From: Diogma glabrata
Lineage: Eukaryota; Arthropoda; Insecta; Diptera; Cylindrotomidae
NCBI GenBank assembly: GCA_963693315.1
Contig: OY856188.1
Coordinates: 201,687,602 to 201,751,601 of the forward strand
DNA length: 64,000 nt
Reading direction: 5' to 3'
Shown here: positions 22,605 to 33,714 of the stretch, piece by piece
Layout of the letters: the number at the start of each line of letters is the position of its first letter
How positions within the stretch are numbered: the first letter of the stretch is position 1
Translations under genes and position numbers: made by a program
Notes under the pieces: generated by a model
What the model was told of the DNA's origin: nothing
The model's database searches: none
Seen by the model: only the letters and a program-made list of their open reading frames with translations

Positions 22605-24341
22605 TTCAACAACTGATCACCGATTCATGGCAGCCTCTCAGTTTCTTTTCGGTTAGACTGACCAAAACTCAACAGCGCTACAGCGCTTATGATCGTGAAC
22701 TTTTGGCAGCTTATTTAGCCATTAAACACTTTTGTTACCTTCTAGAAGGGCGACATTTTATCCTATTCACGGATCATAAACCTTTAATTTATGCACCGTC
22801 GCAAAATCCAGACATAGCTAGTCCTAGACAATTTAGACATCTGGATTTTATCAGCCAGCTTACAACTGACATACGACATATTTCTGGAATTGACAATGTT
22901 GTTGCCGACACCTTGTCGCGAATTGATCAAATCCAACTACCTGAGAGCATCGACTATTCGACAATTGCTGATGCTCAAGCTAATGATTCAGAGTTGAAGG
23001 AACTACTTTCGGAAAAAAGCACGACGCTTAAATTCCAACAGTTTCCTCTATCCTTTCACTCTAACAAATTTTTTTATTGTGACGTTTCAACGAGGAAACT
23101 GCGTCCATTTATTCCAAAACAGTTTCGTCAAAGCGTTTCCGTGTAAATGCATAACATTTCTCATCCCAGAATCAATGCTTCTATTATATTACTGACGGAC
23201 GCCGTGGTCTGGCCGTCAATAAAAAAAGATGTCTGGGAAATTACTCGTCAGAAATCGAAAATTTCACGACACACTCGATCTCCCTTATCTAATTATTCTT
23301 CAACTTTAGAACGATTTTTCGAAGTTCATTTAGATATTATTGGACCGATGCCTTCATCTGAAGGACAACGGTATTGTGTAACTCTGATCGACAGTTACAC
23401 AAGATGGCCCGAAGCAATCCCGATTTCAGAAATTACGGCTGCAACTGTAGCCACTGCTGTTTATTCTGGGTGGATATCTCGCTTCGGGGTTCCAAATTTC
23501 ATTGTGACCGATCGAGGGTCACAATTTGTTTTTCTCAACTATATTTTGAACTTTCAAAGTTGTTAGGTTTCGAACATCGACAAACCACACCTTATAATCC
23601 TAAATGTAATGGCATGATCGAACGTTTTCATCGAACATTGAAAGCGGCCATAATGTGTCACGATCGACAAGATTGGACACGTACTCTCCCGATTATACTT
23701 CTTGGACTGCATACAACTTTCGGGAAGATTTTATATCTACCTCCGCGAAATTAGTGTATGGATCTACCTTACGCTTGCCGGGACACTTTTTATCAGAACA
23801 TACGACAATGGTTCTACGGTCGGATTTTGTAGCTAACCTTAAGCCACAGTTCAACAATCTCCGACCTGTTACTTCTTCTCGTCACTCGAATGATAACGTT
23901 TTTGTTTTCAGTGATTTGAAAACCTGCTCATAAGTTTTCCTCAGAGTATACACGGTCCGAAGGTCATTGCAACAACCCTACGATGGATCCTATCTCGTCA
24001 TCAATCGTAATATCAAAACTTTCACTATAGATATTAGAGGAAGAATGGTTAAAGTTAGTATCGACAGATTGAAACCCAGCTATCAGGATAGCACTAAGTC
24101 TGACCGTTCTCTGAACAACCATTCACCGATAATATCTAGTTCTCCTCAGCACTGTTCTTCGATACCTGTTTCAAATTCTACGAAACAGGATCACATCTCT
24201 AACTCCGATCCTTCTTCAATTTCAATTTCGAGCACTCCGATCAAAATTAAAAAACTGTGCGATTTAACTTACAACCTCAAACTTCTATTACCAGGTCTGG
24301 TCGGATCACGCGTCCACCTTCCAAATTACTAACTTCAATTA
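22605..24341 (+). pseudogene. Ty3/Gypsy pol 3' portion: RNase H and integrase (pseudogene)
   Basis: The fragment opens with SWQPLSFFSVRLTKTQQRYS and YDRELLAAYLAIKHF, the RNase H start, then LFTDHKPLIYA and HISGIDNVVADTLSRI. An in-frame stop at 23144-23146 precedes [15 protein letters not shown] and [11 protein letters not shown]. The integrase has the first Asp in [14 protein letters not shown], the second in [10 protein letters not shown], and the Glu in NGMIERFHRTLKAA. Frameshifts fall near 23540, 23720 and 23935. Later blocks are AKLVYGSTLRLPGHF, PYDGSYLVINRN and VSIDRLKPSYQD. It ends with a TRSGR-type tail near 24290. The style fits invertebrate Ty3/Gypsy elements of the CsRn1/Kabuki type. 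Gag, protease and most of RT are absent, and no LTR was identified. Confidence 0.85.
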
Positions 24342-24464
24342 TCAAATTTCAAAATTAAAATGTTTGTTTACGAAATAAGTTTTTAATGCAACATTCGCTT
24401 TTTTTCAAAATTTATATTTTCTTTTATACGTCACACATTGTTAACACCTTTTTATCATGATATT

Positions 24465-24888
24465 TCTGGCAATGGCAGGAGATGTCATTAGCCAAGATGA
24501 TATCTTAGGGTGCTGGCGGACGAACTTTAATTAGTCAACGGCAGCACTTCCAGTCTTAGCTGGGCAGCGTTCCGTAGCGGTACCGCTCATTAGCTCTTCC
24601 GAGGAATCGAACCAACACGTAGTTATGTGTGGGCTTTGTGCCTCGGTTGAGGTGGTGGGCGGTGCGTCTGGTGTACGCTGCATCAGCTGGATTATTGGCA
24701 TTTAGTTTTGTTTTGTTTTCTGCAAATTTCTCACAATTTGTTTTTCACTTATTATTTTGTTATTATTTCTTCATCTTATCATGAAATATTGGCATATGTC
24801 ATATTTTGTAGTATGATAGGATTTTTTACTTAGTTATGCATTTTAAAATAAAACACAAAAAAATAAAAATAAACATTTTGATATATAT
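24465..24888 (+). promoter_or_regulatory. LINE 5' untranslated region / internal promoter region
   Basis: Collinear with the body of the non-autonomous derivatives (GGGTGCTGGCGGACGAACT, GTTATGTGTGGGCTTTG, AGCTGGATTATTGGCA, CATATTTTGTAGTATGATAGG). Because derivatives keep exactly this segment plus the 3' end, it probably holds the promoter needed for their transcription; that role is inferred. It runs to a TATATATATG context at the start codon. Confidence 0.55.
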
Positions 24889-27800
24889 ATGGCAGTACAA
24901 CCGAAAAAAAATAAGTCTGCAAGTGGTAAAGCAAATTTGCGCAATCCACCCGCCCATAAAGCGGCATGTCCACGGAATTTGCAGGGACAAAACATATATG
25001 AATCAATAAAAAATTTTAAAATACATGTTCAAAACATCTGCGGATTGAACGCTAACCATGACCACGTGCAACATCATCTTGAGCACGACAAACCGAACAT
25101 TCTATTCCTTACAGAAACACAAGTTTCTGAAAATTTTCTCTTTATAGAATCGCTTAATTCCAAATATAGGCTCGAATCAGCTTTCAAACTCCATCAGGGC
25201 GTATGCGCATTCATTCATGAGAGTGTTGCGTACACGCGCTTTCCAAATTTTGAACTACACGGTGACGGCTTCAATACAATGGTTTTAAAGATTTGTCTTC
25301 CAGAAATGACTTTTTTTACAATAGCTTTATACCGGTCCCCCAACAAACGTAACCCAAACTTTTTTAATATACTGACAAAAATTATGGACGAGATTAGAGC
25401 AAAGTCCCCTAATTGTGAAGTTATCGTTACCGGTGACTTCAACGTCCACAACAAATCATGGTTGGAATTCTCCAAATCGACCGACGATGTTGACAATAGT
25501 GGAAAACTGGCAGAAATTTTTGCCGCGTCTCAGGGCCTATTCCAAATTGTTAAAAGCCCGACTTTCACTCCCCGTAATGGCGGTGATAATAGTTTTCTAC
25601 TAGATCTCTATCTTACCACAATGCCAGATATTACGAGTGTCGATGTTGCGAAAGGTAGTATTGGAAATTCTGATCATTATTTAATCTCATCAGTTATCAA
25701 AACTGATTTACTTAAAACTACAGCTCCCAAACCCCGTAAAATATTTCACTACTCAAAAATGGATAAGAGTGGTCTTCAAAATTTTTTCCATGGTTTCCCT
25801 TTCGACCGTCATTGTTTTTACACTGACAATGTAAATGTTTCTGCTCAAAACTTTACAGAAACCATCCAATTTGCTATCAATAAATTTGTCCCTTTCTCCA
25901 TAGTAAAACCCAAACAAAAATACTTGTATTCGAAAGCTGCCAAAACGGCACTTAGAAACAAACGTAGATCATTTAATATTTGGATTCATAACAAAACTCC
26001 CACTAATCGATCCCAATATCTAAAGGTCAACAAAATATCTAATCAGATTATCTCAAACGAAAAGTCCGAAATTGACAGAGCGAAAGCCTCAAAACTTACG
26101 TCTATGTCTGTTTCTGACAAGAGTTTCTACAGTGCCATTAATTCTTTAAATTCTGGTACAAAATTTTCTATTCCCCCTATTATTGATGGTGATTTAATCG
26201 TCAATGATCCCGCAAGAAAAGCTAACTTGTTCGCTGAACGCTTTGCTCTGAACTCCACTGTTTTGGAAACTCCTAAAGAAATACCCCAAATCCAGTCTTC
26301 AGGAGTTAATATGAATGAACTTCACTTCAAACCCAAAATAGTCGCTAAACTTTTAAAGGGGTTAAACATCAACAAAGCATCAGGAATGGACAATATTCCA
26401 CCCATTATTTTAAAAACCTTTTCCAAAGAACTTGCACCAACTTTAACTAAAATATTCTACCAATCCTACAAATCTGGTATATTTCCCTCGTGCTGGAAGT
26501 TGGCAAATGTCCAGCCCGTCCCCAAAAAGGGACCAAAATCCGATATCTCAAATTATAGGCCAATAGCTTTACTATCGGTCCTATCCAAAGTCTATGAGCA
26601 TTATATTAATACACATATTTCAAAATTTCTGGAAGAAAATCATTTAATATCCGACAGCCAATACGGTTTTCGAAACAAAAGATCAACTACCGATCTATTA
26701 AACTATGTAGCGCATTGTTGGAACAGCATACTTGATAAAGGTGGTGAAACATACGTTATCGCTTTAGACATCTCCAAGGCATTCGATCGAGTCTGGCATG
26801 CCAACTTAATCAACAAGCTCGTTGCGTACGGTTTTCATCCCAATGTTGTGAAGCTGATTCAAAATTTTCTATCCGACCGATACATTTCGGTCTCCTTAGA
26901 CGGATATTCTTCTGAGTCTAAACTAATTAACGCTGGTGTACCCCAAGGCTCAGTATTGTCCCCAACCCTATTTTTGATTTATATCAACGAATTGTTGAAA
27001 ATCACCAGCAACCCAATAAATAGTTTTGCAGATGATAGTACTCTGCACAAGTCGTTCGAGCCCCTTCCTTCAAAAGGTAAAATGCACGAACGAATTAATC
27101 CTGCCCGGAGAGACGCTGCCATAAACGTAAACAAAGACCTGAATAAAGTCGCCGACTGGGGTGACCAAAACCTTGTCAATTTCAACTCCACCAAAACACA
27201 GCTGTTGATTGTTTCCAGATTAAAGACCGAGTTCCCCAAAGATATTTTATTTAGTATGTGTGATGAACCAATAGGTGAATGTAAAAACATTCGTTTATTG
27301 GGTGTCGCAGTTTCAAATGACCTACTCTGGAACGATCATGTAATGGCGATGGCAAAAAGCGCGTCTAAAAAACTCGGCCTCCTAAATAGATGCAAAAAAT
27401 TTTTCACTCCATACCAATTGCTCCATATTTATAAGTCCTATATTCGTCCCTGTATGGAGTACTGCTGTCAAGTTTGGGGTGCTGCCTCTGTTTCCATCTT
27501 GGCCCTCTTGGACTCTGTTCAAAAGCGAGCTATACGAATTGTAGGTGATCGAACTTTGACATCAAAACTTGATTCCCTACAACATCGTCGCACTGTTGCT
27601 GACCTCGTTGTTTTTTACAAATATCGTCATCAGCAGTGCTCAGATGAAATCAGCGGCATCATGCCTCAGACTTATTCTTACCCCCGTTCCACTCGGCAAT
27701 CGGCTGCCGCAACCAGTGAAACGGTAAAGATCCCGCGCTGTCATACTGGCAGATCGCAGAGAGACTTCTTTGTCCGAACTGCGTACAAATGGAATAGTTT

Positions 27801-27912
27801 GCCGGAACACTTAGTCTCAGGTGGCTTCAACCCACAGATGTTTAAAAAAAGCGTTAATCTACACCTCAGAACGCCAGTTGTTGTGGGACCCAGGTCTAGA
27901 CCTAGGTCTTAA
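24889..27912 (+). CDS. LINE ORF: APE-type endonuclease and reverse transcriptase
   Basis: A 1007-residue protein that would nick target DNA and reverse-transcribe the LINE RNA at the nick. The basic N-terminus is followed by the endonuclease: HVQNICGLNANHDHV (residues 46-60), FLTETQ with the catalytic Glu76, VTGDFNVHNKSW (Asp183), FLLDLYLTTMPD and GNSDHYLISS (Ser-Asp-His 261-263). The RT follows at roughly 480-790: NYRPIALLSVLSK, QYGFRNKRSTTDLL, ALDISKAFDRVWHA, INAGVPQGSVLSP (from 682) and the active site FADD (713-716), where most relatives have YADD. The C-terminus has MEYCCQVWGAAS, VQKRAIRIVGD and FFVRTAYKWNSLPEHLV. The frame has no stops or shifts and all catalytic residues I could check are present, so it may be active or recently so. 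The ATG at 24889 follows a TATATATATG run and stands close before the endonuclease domain. Confidence 0.92.
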   Translation: MAVQPKKNKSASGKANLRNPPAHKAACPRNLQGQNIYESIKNFKIHVQNICGLNANHDHVQHHLEHDKPNILFLTETQVSENFLFIESLNSKYRLESAFKLHQGVCAFIHESVAYTRFPNFELHGDGFNTMVLKICLPEMTFFTIALYRSPNKRNPNFFNILTKIMDEIRAKSPNCEVIVTGDFNVHNKSWLEFSKSTDDVDNSGKLAEIFAASQGLFQIVKSPTFTPRNGGDNSFLLDLYLTTMPDITSVDVAKGSIGNSDHYLISSVIKTDLLKTTAPKPRKIFHYSKMDKSGLQNFFHGFPFDRHCFYTDNVNVSAQNFTETIQFAINKFVPFSIVKPKQKYLYSKAAKTALRNKRRSFNIWIHNKTPTNRSQYLKVNKISNQIISNEKSEIDRAKASKLTSMSVSDKSFYSAINSLNSGTKFSIPPIIDGDLIVNDPARKANLFAERFALNSTVLETPKEIPQIQSSGVNMNELHFKPKIVAKLLKGLNINKASGMDNIPPIILKTFSKELAPTLTKIFYQSYKSGIFPSCWKLANVQPVPKKGPKSDISNYRPIALLSVLSKVYEHYINTHISKFLEENHLISDSQYGFRNKRSTTDLLNYVAHCWNSILDKGGETYVIALDISKAFDRVWHANLINKLVAYGFHPNVVKLIQNFLSDRYISVSLDGYSSESKLINAGVPQGSVLSPTLFLIYINELLKITSNPINSFADDSTLHKSFEPLPSKGKMHERINPARRDAAINVNKDLNKVADWGDQNLVNFNSTKTQLLIVSRLKTEFPKDILFSMCDEPIGECKNIRLLGVAVSNDLLWNDHVMAMAKSASKKLGLLNRCKKFFTPYQLLHIYKSYIRPCMEYCCQVWGAASVSILALLDSVQKRAIRIVGDRTLTSKLDSLQHRRTVADLVVFYKYRHQQCSDEISGIMPQTYSYPRSTRQSAAATSETVKIPRCHTGRSQRDFFVRTAYKWNSLPEHLVSGGFNPQMFKKSVNLHLRTPVVVGPRSRPRS

Positions 27913-27998
27913 AAGGTATTTATGTGTTGTTGTGACACATATTCTAAACCCTATTACACAACACATTTTATTAAAAAAAAAAAAAAAAAAAAAAAAAA
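27913..27998 (+). terminator. LINE 3' end with stem-loop and poly-A
   Basis: TATGTG...CACATA can form a short stem (about 27920-27942), followed by ACACAACACATTTTATT and an A-run of 26. The same end is conserved in all derivatives, so it is likely the recognition site for the RT. Confidence 0.6.
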
Positions 27999-28720
27999 TA
28001 TCAATATCTCTAGGAAGGGGGTGTATGTGGCGTATATTAAAACTAAAAAATTTAAATTTACGTTTTAATCTAGTAGTTAAGAAAACGAAAAACAAAATTA
28101 GTTTTAGTTCCTTTTCAAGTTTTAATTTGCATGTTTTTCCAATAAGCTCATTTTTTAAGCGATGAATGTATATAGTTAATAAATCCATTTATAATTTATC
28201 GGTGATAAAATAACTTAACTTTAAATAAATATATTAAGTTTTATCAATAAATGGTGGTTTATAATAATTGTTTAAAAATTACAATTAAATTTATTTCAAG
28301 CTAATTAATTAATTAATTAATTAATTTATTTCTCATTATTTGTGAGTGAATAAAATTAATACTACGTTTTATCCTGCCAACATGTATAAGTTTCTGAATT
28401 TAAACGCTCCTTTTATCACTCCTTTACTCGTTCTGCCAAAGAGTGTAACTTTAAAAAAAACATGCTCTAATACAGGAGTGAGAATAAAAAAATATCGTTC
28501 TTACTTTTAAATCGAAATAAATATTTTCTTTCAAATACTCACAATTTTAATTTTTGCTTTAAATTTGCTTCATTCTTTCGTATTAAAAATATAAATAAAT
28601 TATTGGGGATTTTTGGGAGATCAATTAAACTCAAGTAAGTAAAGAAGTAATTGGAATTTTTTTAATTCAAAAGTATGGTTTGAAGTTTCTCAGAAAAAAA
28701 CTCCAATTCACATTTTTAGT
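27999..28720. other. Non-coding AT-rich DNA with (AATT)n
   Basis: No gene is supported. An (AATT)n microsatellite lies at about 28301-28326. The small minus-strand frame overlapping the poly-A of the LINE is spurious. Confidence 0.5.
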
Positions 28721-28721
28721 G

Positions 28722-28805
28722 TTTCGGATGGGATTCGAACCTACCCTCGTCAGTCCCCGGCTCGAATTCTTGGGCAGACACGCTATCGATTACGCTGTTG
28801 AGGCG
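28722..28805 (-). repeat. tRNA-like relic (probable tRNA-derived SINE head)
   Basis: The minus strand has CAGCGTAATCGATAGCG resembling an A box, and GTAGGTTCGAATCCCATCC, a perfect B box (GGTTCGAATCC), about 50 bp downstream. The sequence 5' of the A box does not pair with the 3' side to form an acceptor stem. I infer a tRNA-derived SINE or pseudogene. Confidence 0.5.
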
Positions 28806-29339
28806 ATGACAATTTCGAAGTTGAAACTTCTTCATCATTTATTTATTTTTTACTTAAGTTGAATTTTTCCACTCGCATTAGACTCCATATTATGGAAAAA
28901 TGTTTTTACATTATATGGAATTTTTTTGCATTAAATTTCTAGACTATGCTTTGTGTGAATTCATAGAATGGGGAACATTTCTTTTCGATTTAACATCCTG
29001 AGTCACGATTGTATAGTCACTATTGATTGTTTCGAATAAATAAATTATTTTTCTGAAGTAAGGCTTATAGGTAAGGCTTATAGATGTTTTCATTAAAAAT
29101 ATAATAAAAACCACCAAAAGACAGTAGAGATTATTCTGAATGTTTTGTTCAATAATAACTATTGCTATAAAAATAAATAAAAAGGATGACGAAATAGTAC
29201 AAATTTTCTTCTTCTGCATATAAAACGAAAAAAAAATAACAATTTAATTGTCTCCCATCGAATTCCATAACTAATTTGTATTTACTGCTCTCGCTCTTTG
29301 TTTTCTACTCCCTGAAAATCGAAATTTTTCCATATAGTT
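28806..29339. other. Non-coding AT-rich DNA
   Basis: Nothing recognisable. A 91-codon minus-strand frame (28944-29219) has no domain and low-complexity composition. Confidence 0.4.
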
Positions 29340-30563
29340 GTGCTTACCCTTTTTTATAGTTCCGTATTTATAACGAACCCTATTGGTGAGAGTAAGACGT
29401 GTTTTCCCATTATATCGATTATCTCGAATACTATAAATCCAATAGACCTGAAATTTGGGATGCGTATAAAACTAATCTATCCACACAAGATGAGGGGTGG
29501 AAAAATAAGTAAAATGGTTTTCGTTTGTTTTACAAGACTATACGATGTGAGGCTTTTGAGAAAATACATTTCTTTATCGAGTCAAGTAGGGCATCATATG
29601 AAAGGGCTTCACTTCATTATTTCTAAAAAATGTATTTTTGAATTTTACACCCCACCATTTTTTGTGTAATTCTAAATAATGGCGTTTTCTGTATGTTTTC
29701 TTTTCTTGATTAGCTCCGAGCCTAAGTAATCGAAAATCTTAAAAAGTATTTTGAATGATAGAAAAATTAGTAAGTTTTTAATGAAAAATATAGTAAAGTA
29801 CTAAATACTAATAATTATATTTATTAAGGGGGTGGAAATGAGAAGGGCAAAAACACCATTTAAAACCCCGTCAATGGGGTGTCATTTGAAAGAGCACCAA
29901 AATTAAGAAACGTTACAATTTTTTTTAGAATCTAGAATCAGTTTTTGAATTATTGTCAAAAAGGTGTAACAAAAGGTAGTTTCCGCCTACGTTTCTTCGT
30001 TGATTGACAGAAAAATTTGAAAACATTCATAGAGATAGGAAATTTGATAAACCCTTAACGAAAAATATAGCGAAGTCTCAAATGATTTTATTTCTGTGTG
30101 TTTAGGGGATCCACTCCCACCACGAAGGGTGAAAAAAAGGTTTTTGGACCCACATGAGTGGGGGTGTCATTTAAAAGAGCACCAAAATTAAGAAACATTA
30201 CAATTTTTTTTAGAATTTTGCGATCCACAGTTTTTGAATTTTTGTCAAAAAAGTCCTATATTTAGTTTTTATTTTACACCTCCCACCCCCTAAATTTCGT
30301 CGTTGATTAACAAAATTGAGTCGTTCCTTTGCTACCAAAAACAGCTATAGATCATATTTAACCTAAAGTAATATTTTTTTATATCATTTCGATCAATTTA
30401 GATGAGATTGATATTTACGATGAACCATTTATTTTTATCTGTCTATGGTCTGGCAATATAAACACTTTACAACACAACTTTATGTCAATTATTTTGATAT
30501 CGTGTTCTTTAAATTCACGGATCCCTTGGCGGGTGAATTTTATTCGGACTTGTCTGACTTTTT
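29340..30563 (-). repeat. Composite repeat H, inverted relative of G
   Basis: On the minus strand it has the same head (GACAAGTCCGAATAAAATTC, CCAAGGGATCCGTGAA) and tail (TCTCACCAATAGGGTTCGT, then the TTCCG end) as 16199-19167. Only about two monomer-like units, marked by CTTTCAAATGACACC- and GTGTTTAGGGGAT-type landmarks, lie between them. It is strongly diverged from G, hence older or a different subfamily. Confidence 0.7.
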
Positions 30564-30639
30564 ACTTCACCACAATTTTAAATTGTGTGAAGTAATGCAG
30601 ATTGAGAAAAAAATAATCTTACATACCCTAAATTTTGTT

Positions 30640-31400
30640 TTTTCTTTTTTGGACCATTCTTTATCTAAATACCCAATAAACATTTTGGTGTACGTCTGTG
30701 TGTGTGCGTGACATTCCTACGTAGGATCTTGATGAAACTTTGGCAAATGATCCAGGTTCACTTGAAAATGGAAGATCTGGATTCATTTCAAATTTGAACA
30801 AAATGGCGGAGGTCTTCCGAACACCTCTAAGTTTAAATCTAAAATAACTTCTAAATACGGATTATGATCTTATGTTAACTTGGTATATACGGTTTTAGTA
30901 TTGTTTCCAATATTTCTGCATACCAACTTCCGGTTTATCACTTCATGTTAAAAAGTTTTTTTTTCAAAGATCCCTACCGTAGCCTACAATTACTGTTCAA
31001 TTTTCATGAAACGTGGGAAAAAGCTTTCAAGTAGCATGAGAAAGATTGTATGAGCTTTTGGAGTACATTGAATAAAGGATTGGGGGTCCACCATACAATA
31101 GGTAGTTTTTCCACCATGTTTTTTATGTTTGCTGGGAGCATACCAAATTTGTGCGTGACTGAGTTTTGATGACACTTTAGAAAAAGATGCAAATATGTAT
31201 GACAAGGAACTGATTAGTTTTTGAACGATAGTGAACATAGTAGTGGGGGTCCCCCGTGCACCTGTTTTTTTGAAAGATCAATAACATCTGTACCTGATAA
31301 TCGAATTGGATGAAACTTAGTACATAAGCATTTAGTAAGGTTCACAACAGTTGTGCATCCCAAATCCGGTTTTTCACTTCATGTAAAAAAATTTTTTTGT
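30640..31400. repeat. Dispersed repeat with AACTTCCGGTTTTTCACTTC motif
   Basis: Degenerate units contain GATGAAACTT(A/G)GTACATAAGC, CATTTAGTA(A/C)GG, CACAACAGTT and CCGGTTTTTCACTTC. At least three end motifs are seen (about 30930, 31365 and, in the second cluster, 33045 and 33165). The local minus-strand short frames come from this repeat. Confidence 0.6.
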
Positions 31401-31979
31401 AGCTTCATCGAATCTGATCTACACAGCACTAAATAAAGCTTCCGAAAAAAGGTTATAGGATTGAAGTTGTTTCGATTGTAACTGTTTAAAGATCTTATAG
31501 AAGCACAGCTGTCATAGTCTAAAAATTGCTTCATTATCCAACCCTTAGAGGTTTTACGGAGACTGTTTTCGAAAATGAAATATGCCAAACTAACAGAAGC
31601 TATTGCTTCTATTATTTCAACTAGAGGGGCTTATACGAAATCGAAATCGTTCCGTTGTCAGAAAAGCATTGTGCATAATTCGGGTTTTGTTTTGTTTGGG
31701 TTTTAATGTCTTATTTAGACATGTTTTGCACAATATAAAATATTCTTTATATAGAGTCTTGAAATAGACAAAATCAATCAAAATCATAATCAGCCAGATA
31801 ATTAGAATCAAAAATCAACTAGAGTGGAATAGAGAAAATTTAGAGATTATATGGCTTGGTTTTATAAATAATGGTATATGAATTTTCTTTACATTTCTGA
31901 GACCAAACTCGTCAGGAAGAATTGAGGCGATACAGAGTTTCATAGTTTAGTCATTCTATTAAAATAATTAACAGTAAAT

Positions 31980-32125
31980 GGATGGTGTGATATGCGTTGC
32001 TTGTATTGTTATTGTTTAATATTTATATCACATTTTTTAAAATTAAACTGCGTTCGTCAGCACCTTAGTACGCATGTTGTTGTGATACCTATTAAAAATT
32101 CAATTACAAAACTTTTTATTTAAAA
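31980..32125 (+). mobile_element. Decayed 3' end of a LINE derivative
   Basis: CTGCGTTCGTCAGCACCTTAGTACGC, GTTGTTGTGATACC and CTTTTTATTT followed by an A-run resemble the 3' junction and tail of the derivative family. The match is weak and the 5' part is not recognisable. Confidence 0.45.
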
Positions 32126-32959
32126 AAAAAATTGTTCAAATAAAGGTGTAGAAACGCTAAAAGTTAATGATTGAAAAATATAACCCCTTAATATTGCTAT
32201 ACCCAAAATCTTTGAATTAATAAAACAAATAGAAAAATATTTGTCAAGATTCTTTTACGCCTATTAAAACGAAACAAACCCATTAAAATTACATCACACA
32301 TACCTTTTGCCATAAAAAGAAAGCCACTGAGTTATACTATATTTTCTACATCTAAATTAAAAAACTAAATTCTATGGAAGTTCACCAAAATTGTTTGAAA
32401 AATTGAATTTAAAGAAATGAAAAACAAAATTAATGACATATGAAAAAAAGTGAATATCATTTTGAGTGGTCCCAAAATTAATATTTCAATGTAATTTTGA
32501 GTAGTAATTTTACGCAATTATTATACCAACCGGACTCACCCATTATTATATGTTTGTGTCGTTTCATGAAACATGACCTGATCTGGATCAGATCATGCGT
32601 CAAGAAATGCAGCTAATAATTACGTTAAAAAAGTGTAGATATATAAAAAACATTGTAATATTTTTGTCACATTTTTTAATAGCTTCTATAAAACTTCTAA
32701 ATATTGCTTAAAACAAGCTATTAGAAGCAATTTACCGAAGCTATAACTTGTAAAACCATAAATTCTATACAGTTTACATAATTGCTTATGAAAGACCATA
32801 CCGAAGTTATTTCCGAAGTCTTTTACAAATCATCGTTAAAGTTGGGGAAATTTCTCCAAATGGCCTTTATCAAAACCGCTTATAAGTTTTAACAAAACTA
32901 TGAAGGTGGTTTAAGACTGTTTAAGACTGTTTAGTGTTTTTAAAGAAGTTGAAATGCTA

Positions 32960-33200
32960 GTTAGGTACGTGATAATCGAATTGAATGAAACTTGGTACAT
33001 AAACATTTAGTACGGCTCACAACAGTTCTGCATCCCAACTTCCGGTTTTTCACTTCACCTGTTTTTTAAAATCGCAATAACATCTGTACCTGATTATCGA
33101 ATTAGATGAAACTTGCTACATGGGCATTTAGTACGGTTCACAATAGGTATGCTCCCAACTTCCGGTTTTTCACTTCCGGTTAAATTGTTTTTTTGCTTTT
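32960..33200 (+). repeat. Second cluster of the CCGGTTTTTCACTTC repeat
   Basis: Two adjacent units (32968-33053 and 33080-33180) repeat GATGAAACTTG, ACATTTAGTACGGCTCACAA and TCCCAACTTCCGGTTTTTCAC. They are clearer than the units at 30.9-31.4 kb and separated from them by ~1.6 kb of unrelated DNA. Confidence 0.6.
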
Positions 33201-33714
33201 TCTCGAACAACAGAATTTATGTTTGTTGGGATACTACTGCTTTATTTAATATTTTTATAATTGGAACTACGCGAAATCTATAACATTGGTTAGCCTTTAA
33301 TTAAAGTATTTGATGGATATTAGCTCATTATATATCCAGAACACTATGTTTCCAGAGGTGGTGAAGTCAGTTTATGCATCAGCGTCGTAATATTTTTTTT
33401 ATTCAAAACTGTACAGTTATTGCTAGTTTTTTAAATCTGCATGAAAAAACTCTACCACAAAAAATAATAGTTTCTCCTTCCTGCGTTTTTGTTCATAAAA
33501 TTTACTGAAAATCTACATTTTTGATTTTGAAACTAAATGAAATTTATGAACTAATTTGAAATTTTATCAACGAAAAATAAATTTACCAATAACGTAATTG
33601 TTTGTTAGAACATTTTTATAATATGCTTTGCAAATATTTTCATAAGTTAAATATTTCTTTATTGCTGTTAAAAAATTTTGCTTGGAAACAACCCTGTTTG
33701 GATCCAAAGACCAA

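Larger units (their letters stand above)
24465..27998 (+). mobile_element. Nearly complete non-LTR retrotransposon (LINE) with poly-A tail
   Basis: The element has a ~420-bp 5' untranslated region, one intact 1007-codon ORF (24889-27912), a ~60-bp 3' untranslated region and 26 A residues (27973-27998). I see no separate ORF1. The 5' and 3' ends are shared with the short derivatives at 11.3, 17.4 and 61.3 kb. The exact 5' border and a target duplication are not clear. It belongs to the APE-endonuclease LINEs; the style of the RT C-terminus points to the CR1/Jockey assemblage, which needs a phylogeny. Confidence 0.85.

Noticed and set aside
30445..30711. 88-codon forward frame
   Set aside because: It spans the border of composite repeat H and lacks any domain; the DNA matches the head of the repeat in inverse orientation.
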